From Zopfochytrium polystomum (Eukaryota; Chytridiomycota; Chytridiomycetes; Chytridiales; Chytridiaceae): a stretch of 64,000 nucleotides of DNA. The translations under genes were made by a program, and so were the position numbers. The first letter of the stretch is position 1. Each line of letters begins with the position of its first letter. The notes beneath the pieces are model-generated. The model was not told where the DNA came from and made no database searches. It was given only the letters and a program-made list of their open reading frames with translations. The stretch lies in contig JAIVFJ010000106.1 in the NCBI GenBank assembly GCA_025765615.1, forward strand, positions 1 to 64,000, given 5' to 3'. Below, in pieces: positions 1-12,023 of the stretch.

Positions 1-2247
1 TCCCCCGCACCGCCCTCCTCTTGCTGCTTCCTGCGCAACTCCGCGTCCTGCACCCGCAGCACCCGCCGCAGGATCTTGCCGCTCGCAGACTTGGGGATCG
101 CGTCCGTGAAGATGATGCCGCCGCGCAGCCGCTTGTGCTGCGACACCTTGGCGTCGATAAACTTGTGCAGCTCCGCCTCCGTCACCGTCACGTTGGCTTT
201 CAGGACCACGTACGCGCGCGGAAGCTCGCCCGCGCGTTCGTCGGGAATGGGAATGACTATTTTTCGGAAGAGTGAGAGAAGCGAGCATTACGGGAAAAGA
301 GGGGGCTTCGAGTGCCAAACAGAGAGGGGGGAAAAAAATCACCTGCCGAGTCCGCGACCGCCGGATGGGTAAGCAGGTACGCCTCGAGTTCCGCGGGGGC
401 GACCTGCAGGCCCTTGTACTTGATCAACTCCTTAATGCGGTCGACAATGTACACAAAGCCGTTGCGGTCAATCACGCCAATGTCGCCGGTGTGCAGCCAG
501 CCGTCCGCGTCGATCGTCTCCGCCGTCGCCTTGGCGTTGTTAAGGTACCCCTTCATGATGTTTGGACCGCGCAACCAGATCTCGCCTTCCTTGCCCACGC
601 CGACATCCGCACCAGTGTCCGGGTTCACGAGACGAGCCTCGACGCACGGCACGAGCATGCCCGACGCACCATCGGCGTACTTGGCTGTTGATGGGGAAGC
701 TTCGAATTTAGCAAAGCAACTACAACAAAAAGTAGTCTCTCTTTAGTGTAGCCTTTCCGAAACTTAACTGTTTGTGGACATTGTAGCGAGCGGAGAAGTC
801 TCCGTCATGCCATACCCCTGGATGATCGGCACGCCGAGCCGCTTCTTGATTTCCTGGGTTACGTCGCTGCTGAGCGGGGCCGCGCCAGAGAACAGCAACC
901 GCAGCTTGGGGAACTTATACTTGTCGACAATCGGGCTCTTTGCGATCGACAGCGCGATCGGCGGGACAATGTGAGCGGTGCCGACTTCGTACTTTGCGAG
1001 CGCGTTGAGGAAAGGCTCAAACTCTAAACATTTCCATCCATTGAAGTGTGCAAGTGAGTGTTTGCGTGCTTTTCTGTCATTGTTGTGGAGGTGGGCCAAG
1101 GGGTGAAAGCGAACTTCTTACCAAACTTTGGGAACACGACGAGACGGTACCCTTGGTGCGGCGCAATGTGCATAAGCAACATCAGGCCGTAAATATGGTA
1201 CATGGGCAGGACGGCGATCCAAGTGTCCTCGTAAATCTGCGCCTTGAAGTACTCCATGTACTTGTAGTACTGCAGCACGTTCGACACCATGTTCCTGTGG
1301 GTCGAAACGACGCCTTTTGAGCGGCCGGTCGTGCCGGAGCTGTAGCAGAGGAACGCGGCGTTGTTGGCGAGCTCCTCCTTTGTGTAGACGATCGGCGGCG
1401 GCGCTTCGACCGAGAAGAGCGAGCGAAATGGCACGTACGGGCCAGCCGACTCGTCGCCAAACAGGAAGATGCGGTCGTCGGGGAGGCCCGCCTCCGCGGC
1501 CGCCTGTTGCGCCGCCTCGAGCACGGAGAGCGCGGTGATGAGGTACTTCGCGCCAGAGTCCTTTAGCTGGAATGCGAGCTCGCTCGCCGTGTACGTCGGG
1601 TTGGCCGGGCTGACGGTGCCGCCCGCTTTGATGATGCCATGGGTGGCGATAGGGTAGCTTGGGGCATTACGATGGGGAAAATGGAAGTGGGATCAGGTCG
1701 ATGCGATTGGGCGATCACAAGGGAGAAAGTCATGTGACGCAGACATCGCCGCGCCCAACAGACGACGCCACAGACGGCGTGAACGCCCCGCCGCCCACCG
1801 CGGCTACAGGGCCAGTGAAGGGGATCACGTCCAGTTCCACCATCCTGTGCCTTGATGTGCAGGTATTGCAGGTCGCGCACACCTCGTTGCCCGATCTACT
1901 ACTCTGTTCACACTCTCCAAACTCACTCAATGTGGTTGGGACTGTAGATGCCGACGACGTCGCCCCTGGCAAACCCAGCATTGTAGTAAAGGCCGGCGGC
2001 AAAGCGGCAAATGTCGTTGTAGGCCTGTGCGTAGGTCCGTGACGTGTCGGTGAGGGGGTCGATCACAAAGGTCTTGTGCGAGTGGGCGCGGCCCGTCGAC
2101 TCGAAGATCAAGGTGGTGATGTCGACTGGAGATGTGAGGATTTACTGGCAGCAAAGGGGGTGGGTGGAGGAGGGTCGTTGTGTGCTTACCGTCGGGGACA
2201 ACAAAGTTGGGGACGCGGGACTTGAAGACGATCTGGCGCGGTGCCAT
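1..2247 (-). CDS. 4-coumarate-CoA-ligase-like AMP-forming acyl-CoA synthetase (3' end beyond window)
   Basis: Adenylates a carboxylic acid with ATP and transfers it to CoA; the substrate cannot be read from sequence. All core motifs of the AMP-binding family appear in order over six exons. The P-loop YSSGTTGRSKG is near 1340, the A5 motif GYGMTETS near 810, the A7 motif GWLHTGD near 500, and the hinge/A8 region IKYKGLQVAPAELE near 400. The catalytic lysine motif PKSASGKILRR is near 70, so only a few C-terminal residues are missing. The start is the ATG at 2247 (MAPRQIVFKSR...), which matches the 4CL N-terminus; exon 1 then ends at a GTAAGC donor. The family is known for hydroxycinnamate, fatty-acid and luciferin-type substrates. 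No PTS1 can be checked because the C-terminus lies outside the window. Family call is firm, substrate unknown. Confidence 0.9.
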
Positions 2248-3611
2248 GGCGTGCGTGCGGTGGTGGGCGGTCGGTTTGTGGGTGTGGTGGGTTGGTGAGA
2301 AGGGGGCGAGTGCAGATGGAGGCGGGGCAAAAAAGGACAGATCTTTCTGTTCTGCGGCAGATTGGAAGTAAATACGGAAATTGGAAAGAAATAGAAAAAA
2401 CAGGAGAGAAAAAGGAGAAACCAAATAATAATATCTTTTTGGTTGCGGCTGTCTTTTTTTGGAAATTGAAACCTTCTTGTGTGGTGGCTCCTTCTCACTC
2501 TCTCTGTTTCTCTGTCTCACTCTCCCTCTCTCTTGCTCTCTCATACTCTCTGTCTCTCTGTCTTTCCGTTCACCTCCACCTCCGCTCTGGTCCCGCCCCG
2601 TCTGTCTCGTTTTCCACTGCTGTCACACAACAGAAAAAATCGCGGATTTCGTCAGAGACCGAGGAAGTGCCGAAGAGTTGTGCGAGATGATATCGTCGTC
2701 GGACCTCGCGCTTTCCCGCGACGAGCAGTCCGACGATACTACTGCCGCTGCTGCTGCTGCTGCTGCTCCTGCTGCTCAGCGCATTAATACTGTGAACGGA
2801 ATCCTCCGTCTCGGCTGTTTCCTACAGCGGAGACGTTTGGACGGACCTGAGTGGAAACAGGCGGCGAACTTACGAAACACGAGGTAAAAAAGGCACAAGC
2901 CTTAACGGACAAGAAAAAAAAGCAAGATTCCTCTCCCGTTTCTTTTCTCCGCCCAACGGGCTAGAATGGGCGGCGTTCCAAAATGGCTCGCCGCCCTCCT
3001 GGGTTCAGCCATTCGTCCAAAATCCCGAGGGTATGCCTTGCAAAAAAAAAAAAAAATTTCGCGGATTTCGACCACCCACAAACACTACCGCTCGGAAGTG
3101 CGAGTTAACACGTGCCGCTCGTCGGAATCCACTGCACGGATTTCGCCGCTCCATGGCAAGGAGTATCCACCCGTCTTCGCCCCATTCGAATCGCGGCAAA
3201 TCCTGCCCGCACCACCAAAGGAGGGCGATGTGTCGTCGCGGAGAATTTGGCGGCGCTGCCAGCCTGCAGTCCTTCTCATCGCTGCCGAGAATCTTTGCGG
3301 CACATCAAAAACTGCGAGCCACCAAGGCTTCTTGCTACTCTGACTGGGGGATGTATTGGAGAGTACCGGTCGATGCGAAAAGTCAAACACGCAACAAAAC
3401 GGGGGCAACCGTTCCCAATCGTTAAGGTCAACAAACAAGAAAATAAATCGGCACGCACCTCTTGAAACATGCTGGTGAGAACCCTTGCCATTCCAAAGAG
3501 AAAAAGGGGCTCGAAAGGAAATGAAGCACTCGCCTTGGAACTCCGTCAAAAGCAGGAGGAGTTTTTTTCTTTTTAAACGAAAACAAGCACCTCAAGGGTT
3601 GGGGAAAGAAG
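2248..3611. other. Intergenic stretch with CT-rich tract and GCT repeat; no recognisable gene
   Basis: A pyrimidine-rich tract (CTCTCT/CTGTCT) runs about 2500-2566 and a GCT-type triplet run about 2741-2777. An ATG at 2688 opens a 66-codon ORF whose alanine run comes from the triplet repeat. A 154-codon ORF lies on the minus strand at 3085-3549. Neither resembles a known protein and neither shows convincing splice structure, so I do not call them genes. Confidence 0.4.
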
Positions 3612-4345
3612 CTAGCAAAGGAACGTCATTCGCGTCTGCCAAAGGGCCTTGGGCGACTTTGGCAGGCCGGCCAGCAGCGCCTCGACGTCGCTCTCGAGCG
3701 CGAACCGCTGCATGGCGTGCGCGAGCGCGGCCAGGTTCTCGCCGAGCACGCGGGCTCCGGGGCCGCGGAGCGAGGCGACGGTGTCGCAGGACTGGTGGTA
3801 GCAGGCTTTTGGGGGCGGAGGGGGGCACGACCAACTTTCGGTGCTCTAGGACCGAAAATGACTCACGTCTGACAGTCGCCGATCGGACACACAGGTTTCA
3901 TGAGGCGAACGCACCACCCTAACCGATATTTCGACACAGAAAAAAGGAAGAAGTACTTACCTCGAGGGAAAATGATAGAATCTGTGCGGATCATATGAAA
4001 AGAAAACAAGAGGAAACACCGTCCTTATATCCACGCTAGGACGAAGAGAGTTTGGGTTATAAAAATAAAGCAGAAGGTTGGATGAGGGGGCGACGCTCAC
4101 CATCCGTGGAAGTCGACAAAGGGTGGAAGTTGACAAAGGTGGGAGGTCACTACGGCGCGGACGAAAAGAGATATCGAGCCAAAAAAAAATAAAATAGAAA
4201 AGGTGGGGAAGGGGGGGAACCTTGACGCCACCAGCGAGCGAACGCGATCGGCGCGGGCATTGAAGGGTTGCTAAGAATGGAAGCTGCAGGAATCGACTCA
4301 CCTCGTTAGCCGTGTAAAGAAAAGAAAAACAAACAAACAAACAAA
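3612..4345 (-). pseudogene. Relic of an M28-family aminopeptidase (C-terminal part)
   Basis: The last open segment (about 3800 down to the stop at 3612) reads CYHQSCDTVASL followed by an alanine-rich helix. This matches the end of M28 zinc aminopeptidases (aminopeptidase Y type), where DPCYHxACDT is diagnostic. Further upstream, near 4230, the bases could encode a degraded form of the family motif RVRFAWWGAEE, but only by mixing frames. Short blocks flanked by GTGAGT/GTAAGT donors lie between, yet the expected zinc-ligand motifs and GRSDYxPF block are not found, and nothing M28-like lies upstream to 5.3 kb. I infer a decayed or 5'-truncated gene. A heavily spliced real gene with sequence errors is possible. 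Confidence 0.4.
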
Positions 4346-5711
4346 ACGAACAACGGGATATCGCACCTCAGGCGTACCTCAGGTAACCAAAAGCGATCCG
4401 GAGAATGATGGGTAACAAAACGAGCGCGAGCGCGAGAGGTAGATACCTCCATGGGGTCAACTAACCGACCAATGAGTTAGGGGCGAGCAGCGAGGAGAAG
4501 CTCGAGATCACCCGAGATCATGGTCGTCAACGGGAAATGAGATAGGCGAGATGCCCTTTCAAATCGCAGTACCACAAGCAGAACGATCACAGAGAGTCTG
4601 GTATTCTGTGCGGTACTCGGCCGCCCACTGGGCTTTGCCGGGGACCGATCGTGTCCTCGACACATAAGATTTATGGTGACCGATCGCGAGAATAGATCAA
4701 GTCGGGGCGCACGCACACAACTTTCTTGAGGCCGTCCTTCGCATCGCATTAGATGCAAAGGCCGCGACTCAGGGGGACGGCGCAAGTCACACGGGGGACT
4801 TTGCGAGTGGTCGAGAGGAGGGTTGTGCGAAGGAGGCGGGATGGGCTGGGGATGGGTTGGTTTGCAGGATAGGGCCAGATGGAGGATCGAGAGGATCGAG
4901 AGGAGCAAGGGGCGCAAAGCGAGGGAGGCAAGGCTTGGTGGGCGACCGTGAGACAATTTTTTCACTGCTGTGTCTGAGGCCTGGTCTTCGCGCATTCGAA
5001 GGAGACAGAACCATAAACGCTATAAAGGCGGGACTTTCCAAGAACAACGGATAACAAGCACCATAATATCCGAAGCCCGGAACGGCAAGCATTTTTTTTT
5101 TGGGACTTCCGAGGCACAAATCGGCACCAGACAGGGCTTCGGCCATATGAGTCATTACTTGTTTTAGGTTTTCCCAATTCGTCGATACATAAACGATCAA
5201 CCTTCGTAGATGGCATTCAGACACATTTATCGACTTGATTTGCCTGGACCAATACCAAATCCACTGGTCTGCACTCTTTATGATGCCTTCATTGAGGCAA
5301 CTGAATTCCACTACGTCTTCTCCCACCCAAACACGTTAGGCAACAAACTTAAAAGAGCGTCACGCGGAAATAAAGTGAGGGGATCCCAAATTTGCAGTGG
5401 AACGCACGCTCAAAACAAAGGAGTATAGAATAAGAGAGAGCAAGCCAAAGAGCGATAGGGTGGAGGGATGGAGACTAAATATAGGAGGGTCGAAGAGATT
5501 GAGGGCAAGAGGGAGGGTGAGTTCGGAGCGGGCTTAGGGGAGGGTGGGCGTTGTAGGGGGGGATGTGAGTTGTGAAGGAGGGAAGGGAAGGCTGTGGGAC
5601 GGGGGAGAGAAGGGGGTAAACAGCGGAGAGAAGGAGCTGTGCTTTAGGAAGCGAGACGAACAAGTGGATGGGTGGGTGTCGAGTCTGCAACATTCAACAC
5701 AAAACAAGGTA
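4346..5711. other. Intergenic, no gene seen
   Basis: Overlapping ORFs of 60-180 codons exist on the minus strand (for example 4787-5326), but none resembles a known family and they lack conserved splice structure. Composition is mixed, with A/T runs (5092-5101) and G-rich repeats around 5460-5600. It lies downstream of importin beta, so part may be its 3' UTR. Confidence 0.4.
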
Positions 5712-8700
5712 TCAAATCGTGCCGACGGCCTTCTGCTTCCGGAGTCCATTGCGCAACCATCTCATCGCCTCTTGAGCTTTCGAGTTTGGAAAGCGTTGGA
5801 ATGAAGCCTTGAGAGACTGAAGGAGTTTTTCGATCCACGGCGCCGAGTACAACGCCTTCAATTGGCCAGGTGGAAACGCTTCGGCAACATCACTGAAAGT
5901 TGAAAGGATTAACAGACGGGACGGGATGAAGGAAGTGGCTGTATTTATCAGAATACATACCCAGCAAGGCCAGCCATCACTATATCCGAGGTATCATAGT
6001 GATTAGGATCCAGCACGATCGACTCCATGAAGCTAAACATCGCGCCCAAGTGGGGCGCAAGAGCGGCGGCTAGAATATTGACACAGTTGGCGCACGAAAG
6101 CTTTCAAATAAATGTGACCAAAAACTTACGTGTTGGTCCGAGTCCATGCACGATACCGACGTACGCTTCCAAAATGCCTTCTCTCATCACATTCGCGTAC
6201 TCATATTGTTCCTCCTGAATGGCATTTGTTAGAAAAAGTATTCAAGGTGGTTGCGACATCATTGCATACAGTTTGGGACATCATGGTCGTTTTTGCGACC
6301 ACTTCGTTGATAATGAGCATGACCTGCTGAACGTAAGCGGAGAAGTCACCGCTGAGGGCAATGGCAATGTCTCCAAACGTGCTTAGAATTGTTGGCTTCA
6401 CATTCTGGTCCAAAAGTGGACTCTGCGTTGGTAGTTCAGCAAGCGTTCGCAAATCGATCAACACCGTGAGCCTTAATCCCTCACCTGCAAATTAAGCGCC
6501 AAAAGGTTCATGTAGTCGTCGGTGTACTCGCGGAACAGTTCGGTCAAAGCGCGGCTAACGTCTCCAACAACCCCGACGGAAATATTAGACAACTGCGATT
6601 CTTGAGGGTTCTGCAGCGCAGCTTTCAAGTGAGGATGGAATTCAGGCATGTATCGGTTAAAGTCCTGATCGGCAGCTTCAAAAAATATAAGTTTACACCT
6701 GTTTAATATGGGACAAGAGTATTAATTACCTCCCGCGATAGCACTAACAACCATAAACGCGTCCTCAATGACAGTAGAGCTCCGAGAAGCCCCACTTAGA
6801 AGGTGCAAAACCGTGAGCATGATTTGGTCAGTGAAAGAGAGGGAGAGCTTTCCCATTCGCCGGACGACACTCGTGAGAACACTGCACAAGTTTCCTTGAA
6901 GCTCCTGAAGAGAAGATCGGTCGTCTGCGTTCACTAGCTGAGACTGCATCTCGATCGTTGCTTGAAGTCGTTTAACCATTTCTGCTGCAAGTTCTGTCAC
7001 AATCGGGAAACAATCTTTTGCGCAAGTTCCAACGAGGTTTGCGATGGCTTCGTAGACAGTAGCTCGTGCGTTCGCGTCCCTGCCTGTTGGTCTGGAAGCG
7101 TCAACAGATTGTAAAAGGGCTGTAATAAGGTGCTGGAAGTACTCGGACAGTTTGTAGGTCTGCATCACGTCTAGATCATCTGATGCAAACTCCGCAAGAT
7201 TCAGAATGCACTGAATTGGAGTTTCTTAGTCAAGAAAATAACTACGCAAATATTACAAACCCAAGCACAGTTTGTGGCAACTTTCGACGGCTCCGCAAGA
7301 CCATCAATCAGTGCAGCAACAAGGGCGCGAAGGTGGTCAGGTTTGATGCTTTGCAGTGTAAGAACTTCGCAGATGCGACCAAGCGCCCAGGCGGTGGTGT
7401 CCTTTACTTGAGGATGGCTGTCTTGCATCATGCCAATAAAGTGGGGGGAACGAGTACTCGAGGAGAGTGGTAAGATTGTTTGGGTCCGGGCCGTCCAATA
7501 TGGAACCAAACGCCATGACTGCAGCTTCACGATAGTGCCAATCGGTGCTGTTGATGTGATTTTCGACCCAAGGGACAACAAGGCTTAGGATGTCGGTCTC
7601 GATAACTGAAGCCAACAAAGACAAGCAAGTAGCCGCAGCCATGGGCACATTCCATTCATCCTCGTCATCGTCCTCTTCCTGGAACGAAGGTTACCACAAA
7701 TTACAAAGAGCAGTTGAAACTTTACCTTCTTTGTCATTAAAAATAGAAGGTGTGGGGTGAGCTGGCTCGCGATGCTTTTGGCAAAGCCGAAAAAGGGAAG
7801 TTTGTCCGATTCACTCAATGATTGGTTCTGCTGAAGAATGCTCGACTCCTCCTCGCACACCGTTGACCAGAATTCCATTGCTTGCAAGGCAACGTTCGTG
7901 TTCTCGCTGGCCATGTTTTGCAGTGTCAACCCATACAAAGCTTCCTGCATATACAGTTGCATCTTCGAGTAGTATATCTGGACAATGTTGCAAAGGCATT
8001 CAAAGGCTTTCTCTTGGATGTTTGCGTCTGGTGCTGTTGCTGCTTCGCAAACCACCATCATGATGTAGTTGCGGTCGCCCTTTGACATTGTTAGCCGAAA
8101 ATGGGGGAATGCATTGGTCTCACCTCTCGTTCGAAGTTTGCTTCAATAAATTCCAGAGAATGATTCAATGCGGTAAGCGCTGCGATTCGAACTCTGGCAC
8201 TGATTTACATTTGTTAGTGGATGAACACTTCAAGTGGAGAAAGCTACGAACTTGGGCTCATCCTTTTGGGCTCCCTTTACCACAACAGTCAGTATTCCGT
8301 CGGCTTGACTTGCAAGCAATTTGGGGTTCTAAATGAACGTGCAGGATGAGTACAGCAAATAAGAAAGCAAACATGAAAACAATGAACTCACAAGGGTTTC
8401 GCAGACGTAGCCAATCGCTTGGAGCGTGCATTCGCGGGTATTACTGTCGGGACTTGACATATTTGTTTTCAAATACGAAAACAGCTGATCCCATTGCCCA
8501 TTTGGCAGCTCGATTTCCGCAACAGCCGCGATCGCCTGCGCCGCCGCACCTCCAGCACGAACAGTCGCAGAGGAGAGAGTTTGTAGGAGCTAGAAACAAA
8601 GATTTGCTCATCAGTTGTATCGAACGGAAGAAGACTTTCGACCAAGAGGGATGCGCCAGGGCCAAGCGTTCACGGGAAGAGATAACTCACGGTCTGCTTA

Positions 8701-9509
8701 ATTTGCGCCCTGAATACCCCGTCGATCGCCAACCACCTATCATACAATCCTGCCCTGGTGACCTCGTCCTTCGCCGTTAACGCATTCTTCAAAGCAATAC
8801 CGGCTGCAGTGCGGACCTCGGGACGACCTTGTTCGTTGGAGAGCTCTTGACAAAGCATGGCCATGTAGTTTTGCTGGGGTCGTGGAAGCGCGCACCGGGC
8901 GAAAGAGTATGGGTTAGTTGAGATCATGCATTGTTAGCTGGGTAAAAATCAGTCACGCTTACAAAGTCGGCAGCGAGGGAAACAAGCTGCTGCTCGGCAT
9001 CGTGGCGGATAGCGGGATCTAATAGCAAAAAATGTGAGGAAAGGGTCGGAGTGCCAAATTCATCCGTTTAATTCAACTCTGTCGCGCGTATGGGGAGAGT
9101 GAGCGAACGACCGTTGTTCGCCTCCACAGCAAATGGGCTTGCGAAGGTCGTCCGATCGAATCGATCTTTATGAAATCCACTAGCATCTTTCTTTATCCCA
9201 AAAGTGCATCGCACCTCGGGTACGACGCATTGTCGCTGGAACGCCATCGTCCAATCGGCCCGCCACCGCAACCACCACGAGAAATCGCGGTATTGGCTGC
9301 CGCATTCCTCCAGACTATCCGTGCAAACTTCAGAAGCATCCGATTGGTCGCTGGAGTTGGGGATGGGGGAAACCTCGCAGGTTCCCACAGCTGATAGCAC
9401 CAACCGCCCCACCCACGGCAACAGTAGCGCGAAACGCACGGTAAACTACAACTTCCTTACCTGGCGAGAGCGAGTGGGCCAGCAGCTCAGCGACGGCCGT
9501 CATGGTCAT
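5712..9509 (-). CDS. KAP95: Importin subunit beta-1 (karyopherin beta, Kap95)
   Basis: Nuclear import receptor that carries importin alpha/NLS cargo through nuclear pores and releases it on RanGTP. The protein is a superhelix of HEAT repeats. The N-terminus MTMTAVAELLAHSLSP is followed, after an unusually long first intron (about 9020-9463), by DPAIRHDAEQQL. The RxAAGIALKNALTAKD block is near 8800 and VKDTTAWALGRICE near 7400. The C-terminus has DVAEAFPPGQLKAL...WIEKLLQ, ending at a TGA at 5712. The gene has about ten exons. Between EYSFP and HFIGMMQDSH (7443-7448, six G on the plus strand) one extra base breaks the frame; removing it restores the family sequence. The start was chosen at the first of two close ATGs (9509 and 9503). 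Confidence 0.93.
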
Positions 9510-10273
9510 ATCTTCTATTCAAGCGGAATCGTTGAACACTGTATGCGTTGTCGCTCGAACCGACCGCCAAAGGAGATGAGCGGCGGCGTTAAGGCAGAGT
9601 TCGGTTGACAAGGCGTGAATTTTGCGGTTGTTTCGCGAAGCTTCGCCTCCGTTGCTTTCTTTCGTTGCCTTTTTTTGACCAAGCTCCGTGCCAAGCGTCA
9701 ATGGCAAAGCAGTAAGTTTCTGATGGCGCATCGACAATGCTCCGCCAATCGCGTCTCAGACTGTTAGTCTCAGCCGGGCTGAAAGGAGCAATCATGCTAT
9801 GTCCGAAGTCTTTCAAAACACTCTTGGTGCACTCCCCAGCATAGCTGCAGCCCGCAGCCTGTGCAGCGTTTATACTTTCCAGTGCGCGCGGGCACTTCTG
9901 TAATCTGTAATAGCCCGCGCCAGGTTTACGCGACTGGATCACAGAAACCACTTTTCCTTTCAAGACGAAGTGGTTACATTCAATAATCGTCGGATTATCC
10001 GAGGGTTCTTTTTTTCATCAGCATGAAGTCAAATCGAAACGGCGATACATTGCCCCCAACACGCACTTAAAACGTGAAAATAAAATGAGGGCGGAAGGAA
10101 GTCGGAAAGAAGAAATGAGGCGTGAAGAAGAGGAAGCCACTCAAGATTACAAGTGGTGGAAGGAAACAAAAGAATGGGGGGAAAGGGGCAGATATCTGAG
10201 AAGAATAACAAAAGGTCCCATCATGCAAACTAAAGTAAGAAAGGGGAAAGGCAGCAGTTGTCCCACTTTCGGA
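9510..10273. other. Intergenic between divergent promoter side of importin beta and bestrophin 3' end
   Basis: A 124-codon ORF on the minus strand (9589-9963) ends within 100 bp of the importin start. It has no recognisable domain or family motif, and it might be only a long open frame in the 5' region. The rest is A/G-rich (10080-10260). Nothing else is seen. Confidence 0.35.
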
Positions 10274-11743
10274 CTACTGAATCACCACGCTGCTCGGTGT
10301 CCCAGTCAGCGAAGCGGCGACGGCGGCCTCTTCGGCCGCCTTCTTCTTCCTCCTGCTCATGCTGTCCATCAGTCGCCGCAACATGCTCTCATGGTCGACG
10401 CCGGCGGCCTCGGCCACGCCGCCCGACTGGTACGCGTCCGTCTCGATCACGTCGTCGACCTCTGCGCGGATTGCCTCGCAAAAGGCGTCGAGGTCCAAGT
10501 CGTTCGCGTCGTACCCGAACGGGTTCTCGATCTCGAGTCCAATGTTGTCGATGCCAAACAGCGTGAACACGGCCATCATGACGGTCGGCACCGTGATCCA
10601 CCCGAGCCCCTCCATGATCTGGAACGGCAGAGCCAGTGTGTACAGCAGCAGGATCTGCTTGAGGTGCAGCGCGTAGGCTAGCGGGATCTTTGTCGTCAGG
10701 ATGCGGTCCAGGTTCGTCATGGCGTCCACCAGCGTCGTGATGGACGCCAGGATCGGGTTCGCGAAGAGCGGGTTGACGGTCGGGGGCGTCGCGGCTGTCA
10801 GGCTATAGTGGATCTGCGCCGTTAGAGTCTGCGCAATGACCAGCGGGATGTTGGTGCAACCGCACGAGTAGTCGATGGCGTGGTCCGACTCGTCCGCGAC
10901 GAGGAACTGCGGGAGGTGGATGGAAAGCACTTGTGAGGCCTGGTGCAAAAGAAGCGGCCGTCGCTCAGAGTGCTTGTCCATCGTGGACGAAAACGACTCG
11001 GTCCGTTGAAGGGAGACACCGGAGCCGGAGCGCTCGAGTTTTCCGTGTCCATTCCCGGAAAGGTTGCCATTGCCGCTGCCGTTCCCGCTCGAGTAGTGTG
11101 CGTGGTTCGCCTTTTTGCCGGCGCCGACGTGCGCAATCGTCTTGGAGGTGCGAGTGTCCAGGGCGAGGACCACGTCCTCCAAGTCTTCGTAGCCGGCAAC
11201 GCCGTGCTCGCCCCTCAGGTGGTGCTTCACGGCGGCGGCAAAGCCGGCCAGCAGGCGCAGGGTGGCGACGCGCTTCGCCTTGTCCTCGACGGTTTTGTTT
11301 GGGAACGCCGAGGCGATGAGGCGGACGCACGCGCGGGTGTGCGAGGTGATGGTGGACCAAAGCTTGCGGCCTTCCCAGTACCGATCGTATGAGAGGTTTG
11401 TGCGGAAGGCCATGAGGAGACCCAGGACGATGGTGAGGACCGGTATGAGGTACTGCGGGATGGTGAGCGGCACGTGGAGCACCTTGTAGAGGAAGCACAG
11501 GACAGCGGCGTAGACGCCAAAGAACGCGACGTAGGGCAGGGTAGACGGCAGCACGGAGCCATGCCACCTGAAGAAGACGACGCGGCCCTCCTCGAAGGCG
11601 AGGCGTGCCGATGTGGCGGCAGCGGCAGCGGAGAGCGAGCCAAACGACGGCGAAGAAGCCGCGGCAGGACCCGACGGCACTGGAGGTGCGGTGTGGTAAG
11701 CAGACGAGGACGACGAGGACGTCGAGGACTGCGAGGAAGCCAT
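10274..11743 (-). CDS. Bestrophin-family (RFP-TM) chloride channel
   Basis: A single-exon, 489-residue membrane protein of the bestrophin/UPF0187 family, anion channels of the plasma or organelle membrane. After a Ser/Ala-rich N-terminus of about 50 residues comes RVVFFRWHGSVLP, then hydrophobic helices around residues 68-110. Next is the family signature RTNLSYDRYWEGRKLW, a helical cytosolic part with a Gly/Asn/Ser-rich insert (about residues 200-240), and a second hydrophobic pair around residues 365-400 (IMEGLGWITVP). It ends with IENPFGYDANDLDLDAFCE, the conserved bestrophin C-terminal block containing acidic residues. The reading frame is unbroken in GC-rich DNA. Ion selectivity cannot be read from sequence. 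Confidence 0.88.
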   Translation of the reverse strand: MASSQSSTSSSSSSAYHTAPPVPSGPAAASSPSFGSLSAAAAATSARLAFEEGRVVFFRWHGSVLPSTLPYVAFFGVYAAVLCFLYKVLHVPLTIPQYLIPVLTIVLGLLMAFRTNLSYDRYWEGRKLWSTITSHTRACVRLIASAFPNKTVEDKAKRVATLRLLAGFAAAVKHHLRGEHGVAGYEDLEDVVLALDTRTSKTIAHVGAGKKANHAHYSSGNGSGNGNLSGNGHGKLERSGSGVSLQRTESFSSTMDKHSERRPLLLHQASQVLSIHLPQFLVADESDHAIDYSCGCTNIPLVIAQTLTAQIHYSLTAATPPTVNPLFANPILASITTLVDAMTNLDRILTTKIPLAYALHLKQILLLYTLALPFQIMEGLGWITVPTVMMAVFTLFGIDNIGLEIENPFGYDANDLDLDAFCEAIRAEVDDVIETDAYQSGGVAEAAGVDHESMLRRLMDSMSRRKKKAAEEAAVAASLTGTPSSVVIQ

Positions 11744-12023
11744 TATCTTGTTCTCAATTTTTTGTGGCCCTCGATTGCTTCTGGAATGCGCGTCTCCGGC
11801 AGTCAGTCAGTCCATTCCATCCAATCTGCCCAGTATTTATAAGTAAATTGCAAAAAGAAAAAGAAGGGAAGGGGAGAAAGAAAATAGGGGATCAGGATCA
11901 CATTCATTGGTCATCGTTTGGATTGTTTTTCGGTGCCTTCGCCACCACACAATCAAACTAAACATAAAAAACACTTCGTTCGAAAAACTCCTGCTCATCA
12001 AATAAAGTCACGTGTGTCCCCCC

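Noticed and set aside
8180..8215. GATTCGAAC-like T-loop sequence as a tRNA gene
   Set aside because: It lies inside importin beta coding sequence and has no acceptor stem or D-arm; no tRNA or rRNA gene could be supported anywhere in the window.
9589..9963. 124-codon minus-strand ORF upstream of importin beta
   Set aside because: No family motif, no splice evidence, and it sits in the promoter region; listed only in the spacer note.
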